This document shows positions 1-10,446 of a stretch of 64,000 bases of DNA, piece after piece. The notes beneath the pieces were generated by a model. That model had not been told where the DNA came from. It saw only the letters and a program-made list of their open reading frames with translations, and did no database searches. The position numbers and the translations under genes are program-made. The first letter of the stretch is position 1. Every line of letters begins with the position of its first letter. The DNA is from Lichenicoccus sp965213775 (GTDB lineage: Bacteria > Pseudomonadota > Alphaproteobacteria > Acetobacterales > Acetobacteraceae), in the NCBI GenBank assembly GCA_965213775.1, contig CBDCAC010000002.1, forward strand, positions 310,001-374,000, given 5' to 3'.

Positions 1-355
1 CCTTGTCGAGGACGATCTCCACCCAGCCGGAGCCGTGGGTCGGCTTGACCACGAAGCGCTCCGGAAGGATGTCGAAGGGGATCGCGTCTGGATCGGTGCC
101 GACCCAGTACAGCTCCGGCAGGATGTGCGCCCCGACCCGCTCGCGCACGTAGTCCCGCACAAGGTACTTGTCCGCCGCCATCGTCATCCAGGGCCTGCGC
201 CCGAAGACGATGCGGTGCAGCACCTTCTCGTTGAAGGTCCGCGGCCTGATCAGGTTGGGGATCCTGCGGTGGGTCCGGCCGTAGCGGACCGCCAGGACGA
301 GCCAGTCCGGCGCGGCCCTGCTGAGCCGCGCCCTGACCCGGCCGAGGCGGTTCAG
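1..355 (-). CDS. TupA-like ATP-grasp protein, C-terminal part beyond window
   Basis: About 118 residues are readable on the minus strand before the left edge cuts the gene. They contain the family's early signature, with RPRTFNEKVLHRIVFGR followed by a DKYLVRDYV segment and VVKPTHGSGW, the first nucleotide-binding stretch. This pattern is typical of the TupA-like ATP-grasp family (teichuronopeptide and exopolysaccharide clusters), which is thought to form amide or peptide links on surface polymers. No ATG, GTG or TTG precedes the conserved region in frame. The only candidate at the junction is a CTG overlapping the stop of the upstream gene, so the start at 355 is tentative. It lies last in the alaS transcription unit as far as the window shows. 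The family call rests on motif recognition; the substrate is unknown. Confidence 0.6.
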   Translation of the reverse strand, partial: MNRLGRVRARLSRAAPDWLVLAVRYGRTHRRIPNLIRPRTFNEKVLHRIVFGRRPWMTMAADKYLVRDYVRERVGAHILPELYWVGTDPDAIPFDILPERFVVKPTHGSGWVEIVLDK

Positions 356-707
356 CGCTGCACGCCGGCCGCGATCGGGCTCTGGTCGCCCTGCAGGCCC
401 GGATTGACCGGCGGCACCGGGTTGGCATCCAGGTAGGCGTGGCCGAACCGTCCGATCGGCGCACCGGTGGCGGCGTCGCGCAGCGTATCGGCGGGATCGT
501 GGATCGCCTGGTTCGGCATCGGTGCGGCGCTGAAGCGCTTCTCCCCGTGTACGACCAGGTTCTCCGCGGGCGGCGCCGGCGCGGTGGGCGCGTTCGCCCG
601 CGCCGGCCGGGCCGGGTGGCGGTGCTTGTGGTCCGACGCCGCCGCATCGCCCGCGGTCAGGCCGAGCCCGGCCAGCAATCCGGCGGCGAGCAGGGCGCGC
701 GGTCGGC

Positions 708-711
<4 letters not shown>
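352..711 (-). CDS. small exported protein of unknown function (119 aa)
   Basis: The protein begins with a Sec-type signal (positively charged start, hydrophobic LLAAGLLAGLGL, then a small-residue cleavage region near residue 25). A His/Pro/Ala-rich linker follows, and then a mature part with the segments NLVVHGEKRFSAAPMPNQAIHD and GRFGHAYLDANPVPPVNPGL, shown here in part. I do not recognise the family. Its ATG overlaps the alaS stop (ATGA), which points to translational coupling and a shared transcript. Nothing indicates an enzymatic function. Codon use and composition match the neighbours, which supports it being a real gene. Confidence 0.65.
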
Positions 712-3392
<2,681 letters not shown>

Positions 3393-3479
3393 GGGGGTGC
3401 GGGGCGATCCTGCTATGCTGCGTCCACCACCTAGCGCACGCGCCTGGCCTGCGCCAGCAGGCGAGGGTGCGGAAGGGAA

Positions 3480-3595
3480 GGCAAGGGGCTTTGCCCCTTG
3501 GCCCCATCAAAGGCAAGCCTTTGAAAATCTTGACCTAGAAGATGGGTTTTGGGGCCTGCGGCCCCAACGGGTCAAGGACGGAGCCCTTGCCTTGC
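3480..3595 (+). repeat. full copy A of the dispersed palindromic element
   Basis: This is a full-length copy in the plus reading direction. It starts GGCAAGGGGCTTTGCCCCTT, contains the hairpins CAAAGGCAAGCCTTTG and TGGGGCCTGCGGCCCCA (each loop only 2-3 bases), and ends with a hairpin around AAGG...GCCCTTGCC. The ends GGCAAGGG and CCCTTGCC are inverted. It fills the gap between the alaS start and the gtrA stop, ending 12 bases from that stop. The closest relative is copy G near 41.1 kb. Confidence 0.9.
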
Positions 3596-3607
3596 TTGCG
3601 CAGCCCG

Positions 3608-4114
3608 CTAGCGGAACACCAGCCGGCGAGACATGGTGAAGTTGGAGAACATGCCTGCCAGGGTGCCGGCGATCAGCGCCAGCACGGTGTGGGTGTTGCA
3701 GATCGCGACCGTGTTGACCAGGATCAGCGCGGTGCCGCGGTTGAGCAGGAAGCCCAGCGAGTTGGCCGCGAGGAAGGTGCCCCACTGGCGCAGCATGCTG
3801 CCGGCGGAGCCGGTGCCGCGGAAGGTCCAGAGCCGGTTCATCAGCCAGTTCATCGAGGCGGCGACGAAGTAGGCGAGGATCAGGGCGCCGGTCAGGCCGA
3901 TCAACTGGCGCATCGTGTGCACCGTCAGCCAGTCCCACATGAAGCCCACCGCGCCGACGATGCCGAAGCGCAGGAACTGGGCGGCCAGCTTGCGCCGGGC
4001 CGGGGTCAAGGCGAACATCCCCGTGCGGGGCAGGCCGTCGATCATGCGGGTCGCTGACTGGGTGGAGGGGGTCGACGGGGCAGACGTCAAGCTTTCGGCG
4101 ACGTTGGTGTTCAT
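3608..4114 (-). CDS. GtrA-like membrane protein
   Basis: This 168-residue integral membrane protein has a short polar N-terminus (about 45 residues) followed by four predicted membrane helices. The first carries FLRFGIVGAVGFMWDWLTV, a hallmark of the GtrA family. Later features, NWLMNRLWTFRG and a C-terminal NFTMSRRLVF, are the usual family signatures. GtrA-like proteins are implicated in moving lipid-linked sugars across the inner membrane for surface polysaccharide or O-antigen decoration; the exact substrate cannot be read. A strong bidirectional terminator separates it from the upstream ompA-type gene, so it probably has its own promoter in the 80-base gap. Confidence 0.85.
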   Translation of the reverse strand: MNTNVAESLTSAPSTPSTQSATRMIDGLPRTGMFALTPARRKLAAQFLRFGIVGAVGFMWDWLTVHTMRQLIGLTGALILAYFVAASMNWLMNRLWTFRGTGSAGSMLRQWGTFLAANSLGFLLNRGTALILVNTVAICNTHTVLALIAGTLAGMFSNFTMSRRLVFR

Positions 4115-4196
4115 GCTTGGGCTGTCCCGTTCATCTGGCCGTCATGCAGCACCACGTCCGTGATCATGACTAGCGACCGTTGATGAACAGTAAATG

Positions 4197-4226
4197 AAAA
4201 GGGGCACCTCGCGGTGCCCCTTTTTT
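4197..4226. terminator. bidirectional intrinsic terminator
   Basis: A perfect 8-bp stem, GGGGCACC / GGTGCCCC with a TCGC loop, is flanked by AAAA on the left and TTTTTT on the right. It can therefore end transcription in either direction. It sits 20 bases after the stop of the minus-strand ompA-type gene and insulates gtrA from it. It is the clearest intrinsic terminator in the window. Confidence 0.9.
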
Positions 4227-4245
4227 GCACTGCGCGCTTCGAGGA

Positions 4246-5388
4246 TCAGTGCAGGATGATCTCGACGCGCCGGTTCTGCGGCTCGCGGGTGTTCGGGCCG
4301 GTCGGCACCAGCGGATGGGTCTCGCCGAAACCTTCGGTGTCGATCGCGGTCGCCGGCACGCCATCGCGGATCAGCTCCGCCTTCACGCTCTGCGCACGAC
4401 GGACCGAGAGGTGCTGGTTGTAGCGCGCGCCGCGCGCGCCGCCGTGGATCGACGAGGTGTCGGCGTAGCCGTTGACCTCGATGCGGGTGGTCTGCACCCG
4501 GGTGGAGGCCTGCGCCGCCTCGGCGATGATCTCGCGGGCGCGGCCGCTGAGGTCCGAGCGATCCCAGTCGAAGAACACCAGGTAGGTGCGCGCCGGGGCC
4601 GGCGCCGGGGCCGCGACGACGGGAGCCGGCGGCGGCGGCGGCGGCGCAGTGTCGAAGGCGTAACGGATGCCGACCATGAAGGAGTGGTTGAAGCTGTCGT
4701 TGAAGTCGGCGTTGCCCTTGTGGACGCCGCTCGCCGTGTAGGAGGTCGACTGGTAGGCCGAGCCGGTCTCCTGCGGCGTGGTGCCGGTGAAGCGATACTC
4801 GCCGGTCAGCGCCAGTCCGGGAACCTCGACGATGTTGTACGCCACGCCGACGATGCCCTGATAGGCGAAGCTGCCCTGGGTGCCGCCGGTTCGGTTGACG
4901 CTGCCGTCGTCGAACACAGTGTTGAACGGCGACTCGTGCTGCCACAGATAGCCCGCGCCGACACCGACATAGGGCGACACCGGCAGCGCGAGGCCGAACA
5001 TGCCGAAGTCGAGGTCGTAGAGCACGTCGATCAGCGCGCCGTACTTCTCGTCGTGGCCGGTGGTGGTGCCGGGCACGCTGGTGAAGTGGTTGTGGTTGAC
5101 GTTGTTGTAGAAGTAGGTGCCCTGCAACTCGGTGCGCAGCCCGTTGCCGAAGCCGAAGCCGAACGAGCCCTCGCCGTTGAAGCCGTCACCGAAACGGAAT
5201 GTGGACTTGCTGCCGTCGGCAGCACCCGGATCGGCGAAGGTGGTCGGCGAATAATGCACGCCCACGCTCTGCTGCAGGTTGTAGCCCGCACCGAGGCTCA
5301 CATACGGTCCGACGACGGGATCGGCCATCGCGGCAGCCGGGGCGGCCGCCAGGAGTGTGGTTGCAAGTAACGTCGCGCGCAGACGCAT
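4246..5388 (-). CDS. OmpA family outer membrane protein
   Basis: The 380-residue protein has a Sec signal peptide (MRLRATLLATTLLAAAPAAA, cleaved after the Ala-rich part). An N-terminal beta-barrel region of about 220 residues follows, rich in aromatic/glycine strands such as PYVSLGAGYNLQQ and PYVGVGAGYLWQ. A proline-rich linker leads to a C-terminal OmpA-like peptidoglycan-binding domain with VFFDWDRSDLS, VNGYADTS and the ending PQNRRVEIILH. It should anchor the outer membrane to peptidoglycan. The ATG at 5388 was chosen because GAGGA lies 8 bases upstream and it gives a proper signal peptide; a longer in-frame extension has no such support. A strong terminator follows. Confidence 0.93.
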   Translation of the reverse strand: MRLRATLLATTLLAAAPAAAMADPVVGPYVSLGAGYNLQQSVGVHYSPTTFADPGAADGSKSTFRFGDGFNGEGSFGFGFGNGLRTELQGTYFYNNVNHNHFTSVPGTTTGHDEKYGALIDVLYDLDFGMFGLALPVSPYVGVGAGYLWQHESPFNTVFDDGSVNRTGGTQGSFAYQGIVGVAYNIVEVPGLALTGEYRFTGTTPQETGSAYQSTSYTASGVHKGNADFNDSFNHSFMVGIRYAFDTAPPPPPPAPVVAAPAPAPARTYLVFFDWDRSDLSGRAREIIAEAAQASTRVQTTRIEVNGYADTSSIHGGARGARYNQHLSVRRAQSVKAELIRDGVPATAIDTEGFGETHPLVPTGPNTREPQNRRVEIILH

Positions 5389-5699
5389 TTTCTCGTCCTC
5401 TTGGTCATCCGTTCGAGCGGCCGCCAACCATCGGCGGCACAGCCTCAGCATGATGCTTAAGCCCGATATAGAAGCTCCGGTTGCGATTGGAGAGCGTGTA
5501 ACCACTCTCGCAGGTCATTCCGGAGTGGCTGTGACGGAAACATCACAGTTTATTATCGGGCCGTCATGTTTCTCGGCTTCCTGATGGTGTGCACGAGAAG
5601 AGTGCCGACAAGCACCTGCGCTCGCGTGCGCGGCAGCGCGCGCCGGCGCGGTCTTCTGTTGCAGGAAAGTGACAAACCGGGTGGGAAGGTTTCGCCGCG
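5389..5699. other. 311-base intergenic region between ompA-type gene and aroKB
   Basis: No gene is supported here. Both flanking genes are on the minus strand, so it should hold the promoter of the ompA-type gene. A TATATC hexamer near 5465 on the minus strand is a possible -10 box but lacks a convincing -35. An imperfect dyad CTGTGA-N8-TCACAG lies at 5529-5548. The region is visibly more AT-rich than the coding sequence. Confidence 0.5.
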
Positions 5700-7391
5700 T
5701 CAGGCGACGCAGCCCGCCTCGCGCAGCAGCGCCGTCACCGCCGCCTGCGGCACCTCGCGCGAGGTGAAGGCGCTGCCGATCCCGCGCGAGAGCACGAAAC
5801 CCATGCTCCCGTCGCGTATCTTCTTGTCGCGTCGCATATGCGCCAGCAGCGACGCGGCGCTGAACATCACCCCCGCGGCGTCCGACAGCTCGGCGATCGT
5901 GGCGGGCACGCCGATCGAGTGCAGATGCGCGATCACCGTGCCGGCGTCGTCGCCGGCGCTGTGGCCGAGCTGCTGCGACAGCCGCAGCGCCAGGCCCAGT
6001 CCGATCGCCACCGCCTCGCCGTGCAGCAGCCTGCCGTCGTAGCGCAGCTCGGCCTCCAGCGCGTGCGCGAAGGTGTGGCCGAGATTGAGCAGCGCGCGGC
6101 CGTCCTGCGGCTTCTCCTCGCGTTCGTCGTCGCCGACGATGGCGGCCTTGAAGCCACAGGCGCGCGCGATCGCCTCGGCCTGCAATGCCGCGTCGCCGGA
6201 CAGCATCGCCGCGGCGTGCGCCAGGCACCAGTCGAACAGCGACGCGTCCCCGATCAGCCCCGCCTTGAGGATCTCCGCGTAGCCCGCGCGCAGCTCGCGC
6301 GGCGGCAGGGTCGCGAGTGCGGCGGTGTCGGCCAGCACCGCCAGCGGCTGGTGGAAGGCGCCGAGCAGGTTCTTGCCGAACGGCGTGTTGATCCCGGTCT
6401 TGCCGCCGACCGAGGAATCCACCTGGGCCAGCAGGGTGGTCGGGATCTGCACCAACGGCAGGCCGCGCAGCACGCAGGCGGCGGCGAAGCCCGCGAGGTC
6501 GCCCACGACGCCGCCGCCGAGCGCGATCACGGTGCTGCGCCGCTCGACGCCGTGTCGCAGCAGCGCGGCGGTGACGCGCTCGAAGCCCTGCAGGCTCTTG
6601 CTGGCCTCCCCCGGCGGCATCACCGCGACGCCCGCCGCGATGCCGACCTCGTCCAGGCTGCGCAGCAGCGCCGGCAGGTGCAGCCCCGCCACGGTCTCGT
6701 CGGTGACGATCATCGCCCGCTTCTGCGGCAGCAGCGGCGCCAGCAGCGCGCCGGCGCGCGCGATCAGGCCGTCGCCGATGACGATGTCGTAGCCGCCGCC
6801 GAGCGCCACCTGCACCCGCTGCGGCGGCCGGTGCGCGGCCAGGGCGGCGAGCACGCGGCGCGTCGTGTGCTCGGTGCTGTCGTCCTCGCAATCGATCACG
6901 ATGTCGGCCTCCGCGTAGACGGGGTGTCGGGTGTGGGTCAGCGCCTCGAGGATCTCTCGCGGATCGCCGGCCGCCAGCAGCGGCCGGTGGCTGCGGCCGG
7001 CGACGCGGCGCAGCAGGGTCGCGAGCGGGCAGCGCAGCCAGACCGACAGCGCCCGGGCGCGGATCGCGCTCCGGGTGCGCGGATCCATGAAGGCGCCGCC
7101 GCCGGTCGCCAGCACGATCGGTCCCGACGAGAGCAGGCGGGCGATCACGCGCCGCTCGCCCTCGCGGAACTCCGCCTCGCCCCAGAGCGCGAACATCTCG
7201 GCGATGCTGCGTCCGGCCGCCTGCTCGATCTCGCCGTCGGCGTCGCGGAAAGGCAGGCCGAGCCGGGTCGCGAGCCGGCGTCCGATCGTGGTCTTGCCGG
7301 CACCCATGAGCCCGACCAGCACGATCGAGCCTGCGCCGGCGACGGGGGAGGCGCGCATCCCGTCCTCGAGCGAGATGCTGCTGCGTGACAT
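5700..7391 (-). CDS. aroKB: bifunctional shikimate kinase / 3-dehydroquinate synthase
   Basis: This single 563-residue frame carries two shikimate pathway enzymes. The N-terminal ~190 residues are shikimate kinase: Walker A GLMGAGKTTIGRRLA, DADGEIE, and FREGERRVI with the shikimate-binding Arg and GGGAF. Residues from about 205 are 3-dehydroquinate synthase: GGGVVGDLAGFAAA, PTTLLAQVDSSVGGKTGIN, and the metal ligand segments GHTFAHALE and LLHGEAVAIG. The two enzymes act at non-adjacent steps (AroB second, AroK fifth). The fusion is known from other bacteria such as Thermotoga. The ATG at 7391 gives the normal kinase N-terminus; upstream in-frame sequence is not conserved-looking. The gene is divergent from a small membrane peptide gene 57 bases away. 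Confidence 0.96.
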   Translation of the reverse strand: MSRSSISLEDGMRASPVAGAGSIVLVGLMGAGKTTIGRRLATRLGLPFRDADGEIEQAAGRSIAEMFALWGEAEFREGERRVIARLLSSGPIVLATGGGAFMDPRTRSAIRARALSVWLRCPLATLLRRVAGRSHRPLLAAGDPREILEALTHTRHPVYAEADIVIDCEDDSTEHTTRRVLAALAAHRPPQRVQVALGGGYDIVIGDGLIARAGALLAPLLPQKRAMIVTDETVAGLHLPALLRSLDEVGIAAGVAVMPPGEASKSLQGFERVTAALLRHGVERRSTVIALGGGVVGDLAGFAAACVLRGLPLVQIPTTLLAQVDSSVGGKTGINTPFGKNLLGAFHQPLAVLADTAALATLPPRELRAGYAEILKAGLIGDASLFDWCLAHAAAMLSGDAALQAEAIARACGFKAAIVGDDEREEKPQDGRALLNLGHTFAHALEAELRYDGRLLHGEAVAIGLGLALRLSQQLGHSAGDDAGTVIAHLHSIGVPATIAELSDAAGVMFSAASLLAHMRRDKKIRDGSMGFVLSRGIGSAFTSREVPQAAVTALLREAGCVA

Positions 7392-7448
7392 GAGCGTGAA
7401 GCTAGCATAGAGCGTTCCGGCCAGGCCATCGAGCGGGGGAAGAGTCGC

Positions 7449-7589
7449 ATGATCCGGATCTCGGTCATTCTGCTCGGCCTGGCGGTCGCGGCACTCGGTG
7501 CCGGTTTCCTCTACCTGGGCGCGGTTCCCCCCAAGCCCCAAGTCCACGAGCAGCACGTAGTACTGCCCAACGACCGCTTCGGCCACTAG
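7449..7589 (+). CDS. 46-residue single-pass membrane peptide
   Basis: The frame encodes one hydrophobic helix (ISVILLGLAVAALGAGFLYL) followed by a polar tail with GAVPPKPQVHEQH and the ending LPNDRFGH. The helix plus PP-rich turn plus LPNDRF tail is a pattern I associate with conserved small proteins of this clade, but I know no function. It starts 57 bases from the divergent aroKB start and its stop is followed after 22 bases by a half repeat element and then xerD. The product would be a one-pass inner membrane peptide. Confidence 0.6.
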   Translation: MIRISVILLGLAVAALGAGFLYLGAVPPKPQVHEQHVVLPNDRFGH

Positions 7590-7611
7590 GCCGGGCGGTT
7601 GGACGAAGATC

Positions 7612-7662
7612 GGGGGTCTGGGGCCTCAGGCCCCAGCGGGTCCAGGGCAGAGCCCCGGCCCT
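7612..7662 (+). repeat. half copy B of the dispersed palindromic element
   Basis: Only the right half is present: the hairpin TGGGGCCTCAGGCCCCA, then the conserved linker GCGGGTCC and a diverged terminal hairpin AGGGCAGAGCCC. It lies 22 bases after the stop of the 46-residue gene and just before the xerD start, so it is transcribed in the xerD leader. Confidence 0.8.
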
Positions 7663-7670
7663 CTCTGGGC

Positions 7671-8594
7671 ATGGACCGCCACCAGGAGAGCTTCCTGGAG
7701 ATGCTGGCCGCCGAGCGCGGCGCGTCAACGAACACGCTGAAGGCCTACGCCGCGGATCTGGCCGACTTCGCCGCCCACGCGCGCGCCTCGGGGGAGAGCG
7801 TCTCGACCGCCTCGGCGCCGGTGCTGCAGGACTACATGGCGGCGCTGCATGCCCGCGGCCTGTCGGCGCGGACCGCCGGCCGCAGGCTGTCCTGCCTGCG
7901 GCAGTTCCACCTGCACCTGCTGCGCGAGGCGGTGCGGCCGGACGATCCCTGCCAGCAGCTCGACCAGCCGAGGCTGCCGCGCATCCTGCCCCGGGTGCTG
8001 TCCGAGGACGAGGTCGACCGCCTGCTCGGAGCCTGCGCCGCCGGCGGTCCGATGGCCCCGGGACGGCAGCGCACGGCGCTCGCCGCGATCGAGATCCTGT
8101 ACGCGACCGGCATGCGCATCTCCGAGATGCTGTCGCTGCGCTGCCAGGCGCTGGTGGCGGACGCGCCGATGCTGCTGGTGCGCGGCAAGGGCGGCCGTGC
8201 GCGGGTAGTGCCGCTGTCGGAGCCGGCGCGCGAGGCGGCGGCCGAGCTGCTGGCGAGCCGGCCGCCCGAGCCCGGGCGGCCGGGGATCGCCGGTTCGCCG
8301 TGGATGTTCGCCGGCCGCGACCCGCGCCGGCCGCTCACCCGGCAGGGCTTCGACCTGATCCTCGCCGAGGCGGCGCGCTGCGCCGGCATCGCCGCCGACC
8401 GGGTGTCGCCGCACGTGCTGCGCCATTCCTTTGCGAGCCACATGCTGGCGCGCGGCGCCGACCTGCGCTGCCTGCAGACGCTGCTCGGTCATGCCAGTAT
8501 CGCAACGACCCAGATCTACACCCACGTGCTGGCGGAGCGGCTGCAGAAGCTGGTCGAGGCGCATCACCCGCTGGCGCTGCGGGCCGCATCCTAG
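7671..8594 (+). CDS. xerD: tyrosine site-specific recombinase XerD-like
   Basis: The 307-residue protein has an N-terminal SAM-like core-binding domain (residues 1 to about 105) and a tyrosine recombinase catalytic domain. The catalytic set is visible: Arg in YATGMRISEML, Lys in VRGKGGRARVV, His-x-x-Arg in HVLRHSFASHML, His in LLGHASIATTQIY and the nucleophile Tyr in that last segment. With XerC it should resolve chromosome dimers at dif. Similarity and context favour XerD over XerC, though motifs alone do not settle this. The ATG at 7671 was preferred over an upstream in-frame ATG because the extra 24 codons would be translated from the repeat element. Confidence 0.9.
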   Translation: MDRHQESFLEMLAAERGASTNTLKAYAADLADFAAHARASGESVSTASAPVLQDYMAALHARGLSARTAGRRLSCLRQFHLHLLREAVRPDDPCQQLDQPRLPRILPRVLSEDEVDRLLGACAAGGPMAPGRQRTALAAIEILYATGMRISEMLSLRCQALVADAPMLLVRGKGGRARVVPLSEPAREAAAELLASRPPEPGRPGIAGSPWMFAGRDPRRPLTRQGFDLILAEAARCAGIAADRVSPHVLRHSFASHMLARGADLRCLQTLLGHASIATTQIYTHVLAERLQKLVEAHHPLALRAAS

Positions 8595-8656
8595 CCCGGC
8601 GCCGGACGGCCGAGGGCAGGGATTTGCGACGTCGGGAACTGTGCTAAACGCCCGCC

Positions 8657-9613
8657 ATGCGCCACTTTCTGGACTTCGAAAAACCCGTGGCCGAGCTCGA
8701 GGACAAGATCGACGAGCTCCGCCGCATCGCCGAGACCGACGGCATCAACATCGCAGACGAGGTCGCTCGCCTGACCGACAAGGCGGACAAGCAGCTCCGC
8801 GCCGCCTACGCCAAGCTCACCCCGTGGCAGAAGGTGCAGGTGGCGCGCCACGCGCAGCGGCCGCACGCGCTGGACTACATCGCCGCCCTGATCACCGACT
8901 ATCTGCCGCTCGCCGGCGACCGCAGCTTCGCCGAGGATCGCGCCATCGTCGGCGGCCTGGGACGCTTCGAGGGCCGCGCGGTGATGGTGGTCGGCACCGA
9001 GCGCGGCGACGATCTCGATACGAGGCTGCATCATAATTTCGGCATGAGCCGTCCGGAGGGCTATCGCAAGGTGCGCCGGCTGGCGGAGCTGGCCGGACGC
9101 TTCGGCCTGCCGATCCTCTCCTTCATCGACACCGCAGGCGCCTATCCGGGCATCGAGGCGGAGGCGCGCGGGCAGGCGGAGGCGATCGCGCGCTCGATCG
9201 ACGCCTTCCTCGCCGCACCGGTGCCGATCGTCGCCACCGTGATCGGCGAGGGCGGCTCCGGCGGCGCGATGGCGCTCGGCGCCGGCGACCGCGTCTTCAT
9301 GCTGGAGCACTCGATCTACTCGGTGATCTCGCCGGAAGGCTGTGCCGCGATCCTGTGGCGCGATTCCACCCAGGCGCCGGCGGCGGCCGAGGCGATGCGG
9401 CTGACCGCGAACGACCTCAAGCAGTTCGGCCTGATCGACGAGATCATCGCCGAGCCGCTGGGGGGCGCGCACCGCGACGCGCCGGCGGCGATACGCGCGG
9501 TCGGCCGGGCGATCGCCGCCGCCCTGCCTGGGCTGCTGGCGCTGGAGCCGGCGGCGCTGCGCGCGCGGCGGCGCGAGAAATACCTCGCCATGGGACGCGA
9601 CCCGGCCGGCTGA
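8657..9613 (+). CDS. accA: acetyl-CoA carboxylase carboxyltransferase alpha subunit
   Basis: This 318-residue protein is the alpha subunit of the carboxyltransferase, which with AccD moves carboxyl from biotin carrier protein to acetyl-CoA to make malonyl-CoA. Family features: N-terminal LDFEKPVAELEDKIDELR, FGMSRPEGYRKVRRL, the oxyanion-hole segment IDTAGAYPG, GEGGSGGAMALG, and ISPEGCAAILWRD. Length matches the family. It follows xerD by 62 bases and is convergent with the CinA-like gene 15 bases downstream. Confidence 0.97.
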   Translation: MRHFLDFEKPVAELEDKIDELRRIAETDGINIADEVARLTDKADKQLRAAYAKLTPWQKVQVARHAQRPHALDYIAALITDYLPLAGDRSFAEDRAIVGGLGRFEGRAVMVVGTERGDDLDTRLHHNFGMSRPEGYRKVRRLAELAGRFGLPILSFIDTAGAYPGIEAEARGQAEAIARSIDAFLAAPVPIVATVIGEGGSGGAMALGAGDRVFMLEHSIYSVISPEGCAAILWRDSTQAPAAAEAMRLTANDLKQFGLIDEIIAEPLGGAHRDAPAAIRAVGRAIAAALPGLLALEPAALRARRREKYLAMGRDPAG

Positions 9614-9628
9614 TCCGGCCTGACGGCC

Positions 9629-10381
9629 TCAGGGCGGCGGCTCGCCCTCGATCGGCACCATGCCGAGCTCGGCGATCAGGTCGTGCACGGCCGACGCCGC
9701 GTCGCGCACCGACGCCGCGTCGCTTCCCTTGCTGACCAGGCTGACGCCGCGCCGCTGCGGGCGCTCGTAGGGATAGCTGCCGATGTCGAGGCCGGGAAAG
9801 CGGTGCTGGATCGCCTCCAGCCGCTCGGCGATCGCGCCCTCCAGCAGGCCGTCGGCGTGCCAACTCGCCGAGACCACCGGCCGCCCGCCGGCGAGACGCG
9901 GCGCCAGCTGGTCGAACATCGCCTGCATGATACGCGGCACGCCGGCCATCACGTGCACGTTGGCGATGGAGAAGCCGGGCGCCACCGAGACCGGGTTGTC
10001 GATCGGCACCGCGCCGCGCGGCAGGGTCGCCATGCGCTGCCGGGCGGCGTTGAAGCTGCCGGGCGCCATGTGCGCCTCGAGCTTGGCGAACGACTCCGCG
10101 TGGATCTCCCACGGCACGCCGAACGCCTCGGCGACGCAGGGGCTGGTGATGTCGTCGTGGGTCGGGCCGATGCCGCCGGTGGTCAGCAGGTGATCGAAGC
10201 GGGCGCGCAGCTCAACGACGTTGGAGACGATGGTCTCCCGGACGTCGGGGATCACCCGCACCTCGCGAAGCGCGATGCCGAGCTCGCCCAGCCTTCGGGC
10301 GAGGAACTGGATGTTGGCGTCCTGGGTGCGGCCGGACAGGATCTCGTTGCCGATCACCAGGATGCAGGCTGTCGGATTCAT
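9629..10381 (-). CDS. CinA-like molybdopterin-binding domain protein
   Basis: The 250-residue protein consists of the MoCF-type domain found at the N-terminus of CinA: GNEILSGRTQDANIQFLARRL, the TTGGIGPTHDD loop, and a PGF/AGVPRIMQAMF segment. The C-terminal nicotinamide-nucleotide amidase domain of full CinA is absent, as in many proteobacterial stand-alone versions. These are linked to clearing damaged pyridine nucleotides, but the biochemical role of the short form is not certain. The ATG at 10381 was chosen; a TTG five codons upstream is possible. It is divergent from the exonuclease gene. Confidence 0.88.
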   Translation of the reverse strand: MNPTACILVIGNEILSGRTQDANIQFLARRLGELGIALREVRVIPDVRETIVSNVVELRARFDHLLTTGGIGPTHDDITSPCVAEAFGVPWEIHAESFAKLEAHMAPGSFNAARQRMATLPRGAVPIDNPVSVAPGFSIANVHVMAGVPRIMQAMFDQLAPRLAGGRPVVSASWHADGLLEGAIAERLEAIQHRFPGLDIGSYPYERPQRRGVSLVSKGSDAASVRDAASAVHDLIAELGMVPIEGEPPP

Positions 10382-10446
10382 GCGCTCGTGCCCCAATGCG
10401 GTCCGGGCGTGGTTTCGGCGTGGAACGCCCCGGCCAGTATGCCTAA

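Noticed and set aside
5529..5548. CTGTGA-N8-TCACAG as a CRP-type site
   Set aside because: CRP sites have six bases between the half-sites; here there are eight, and no crp-controlled gene is evident.
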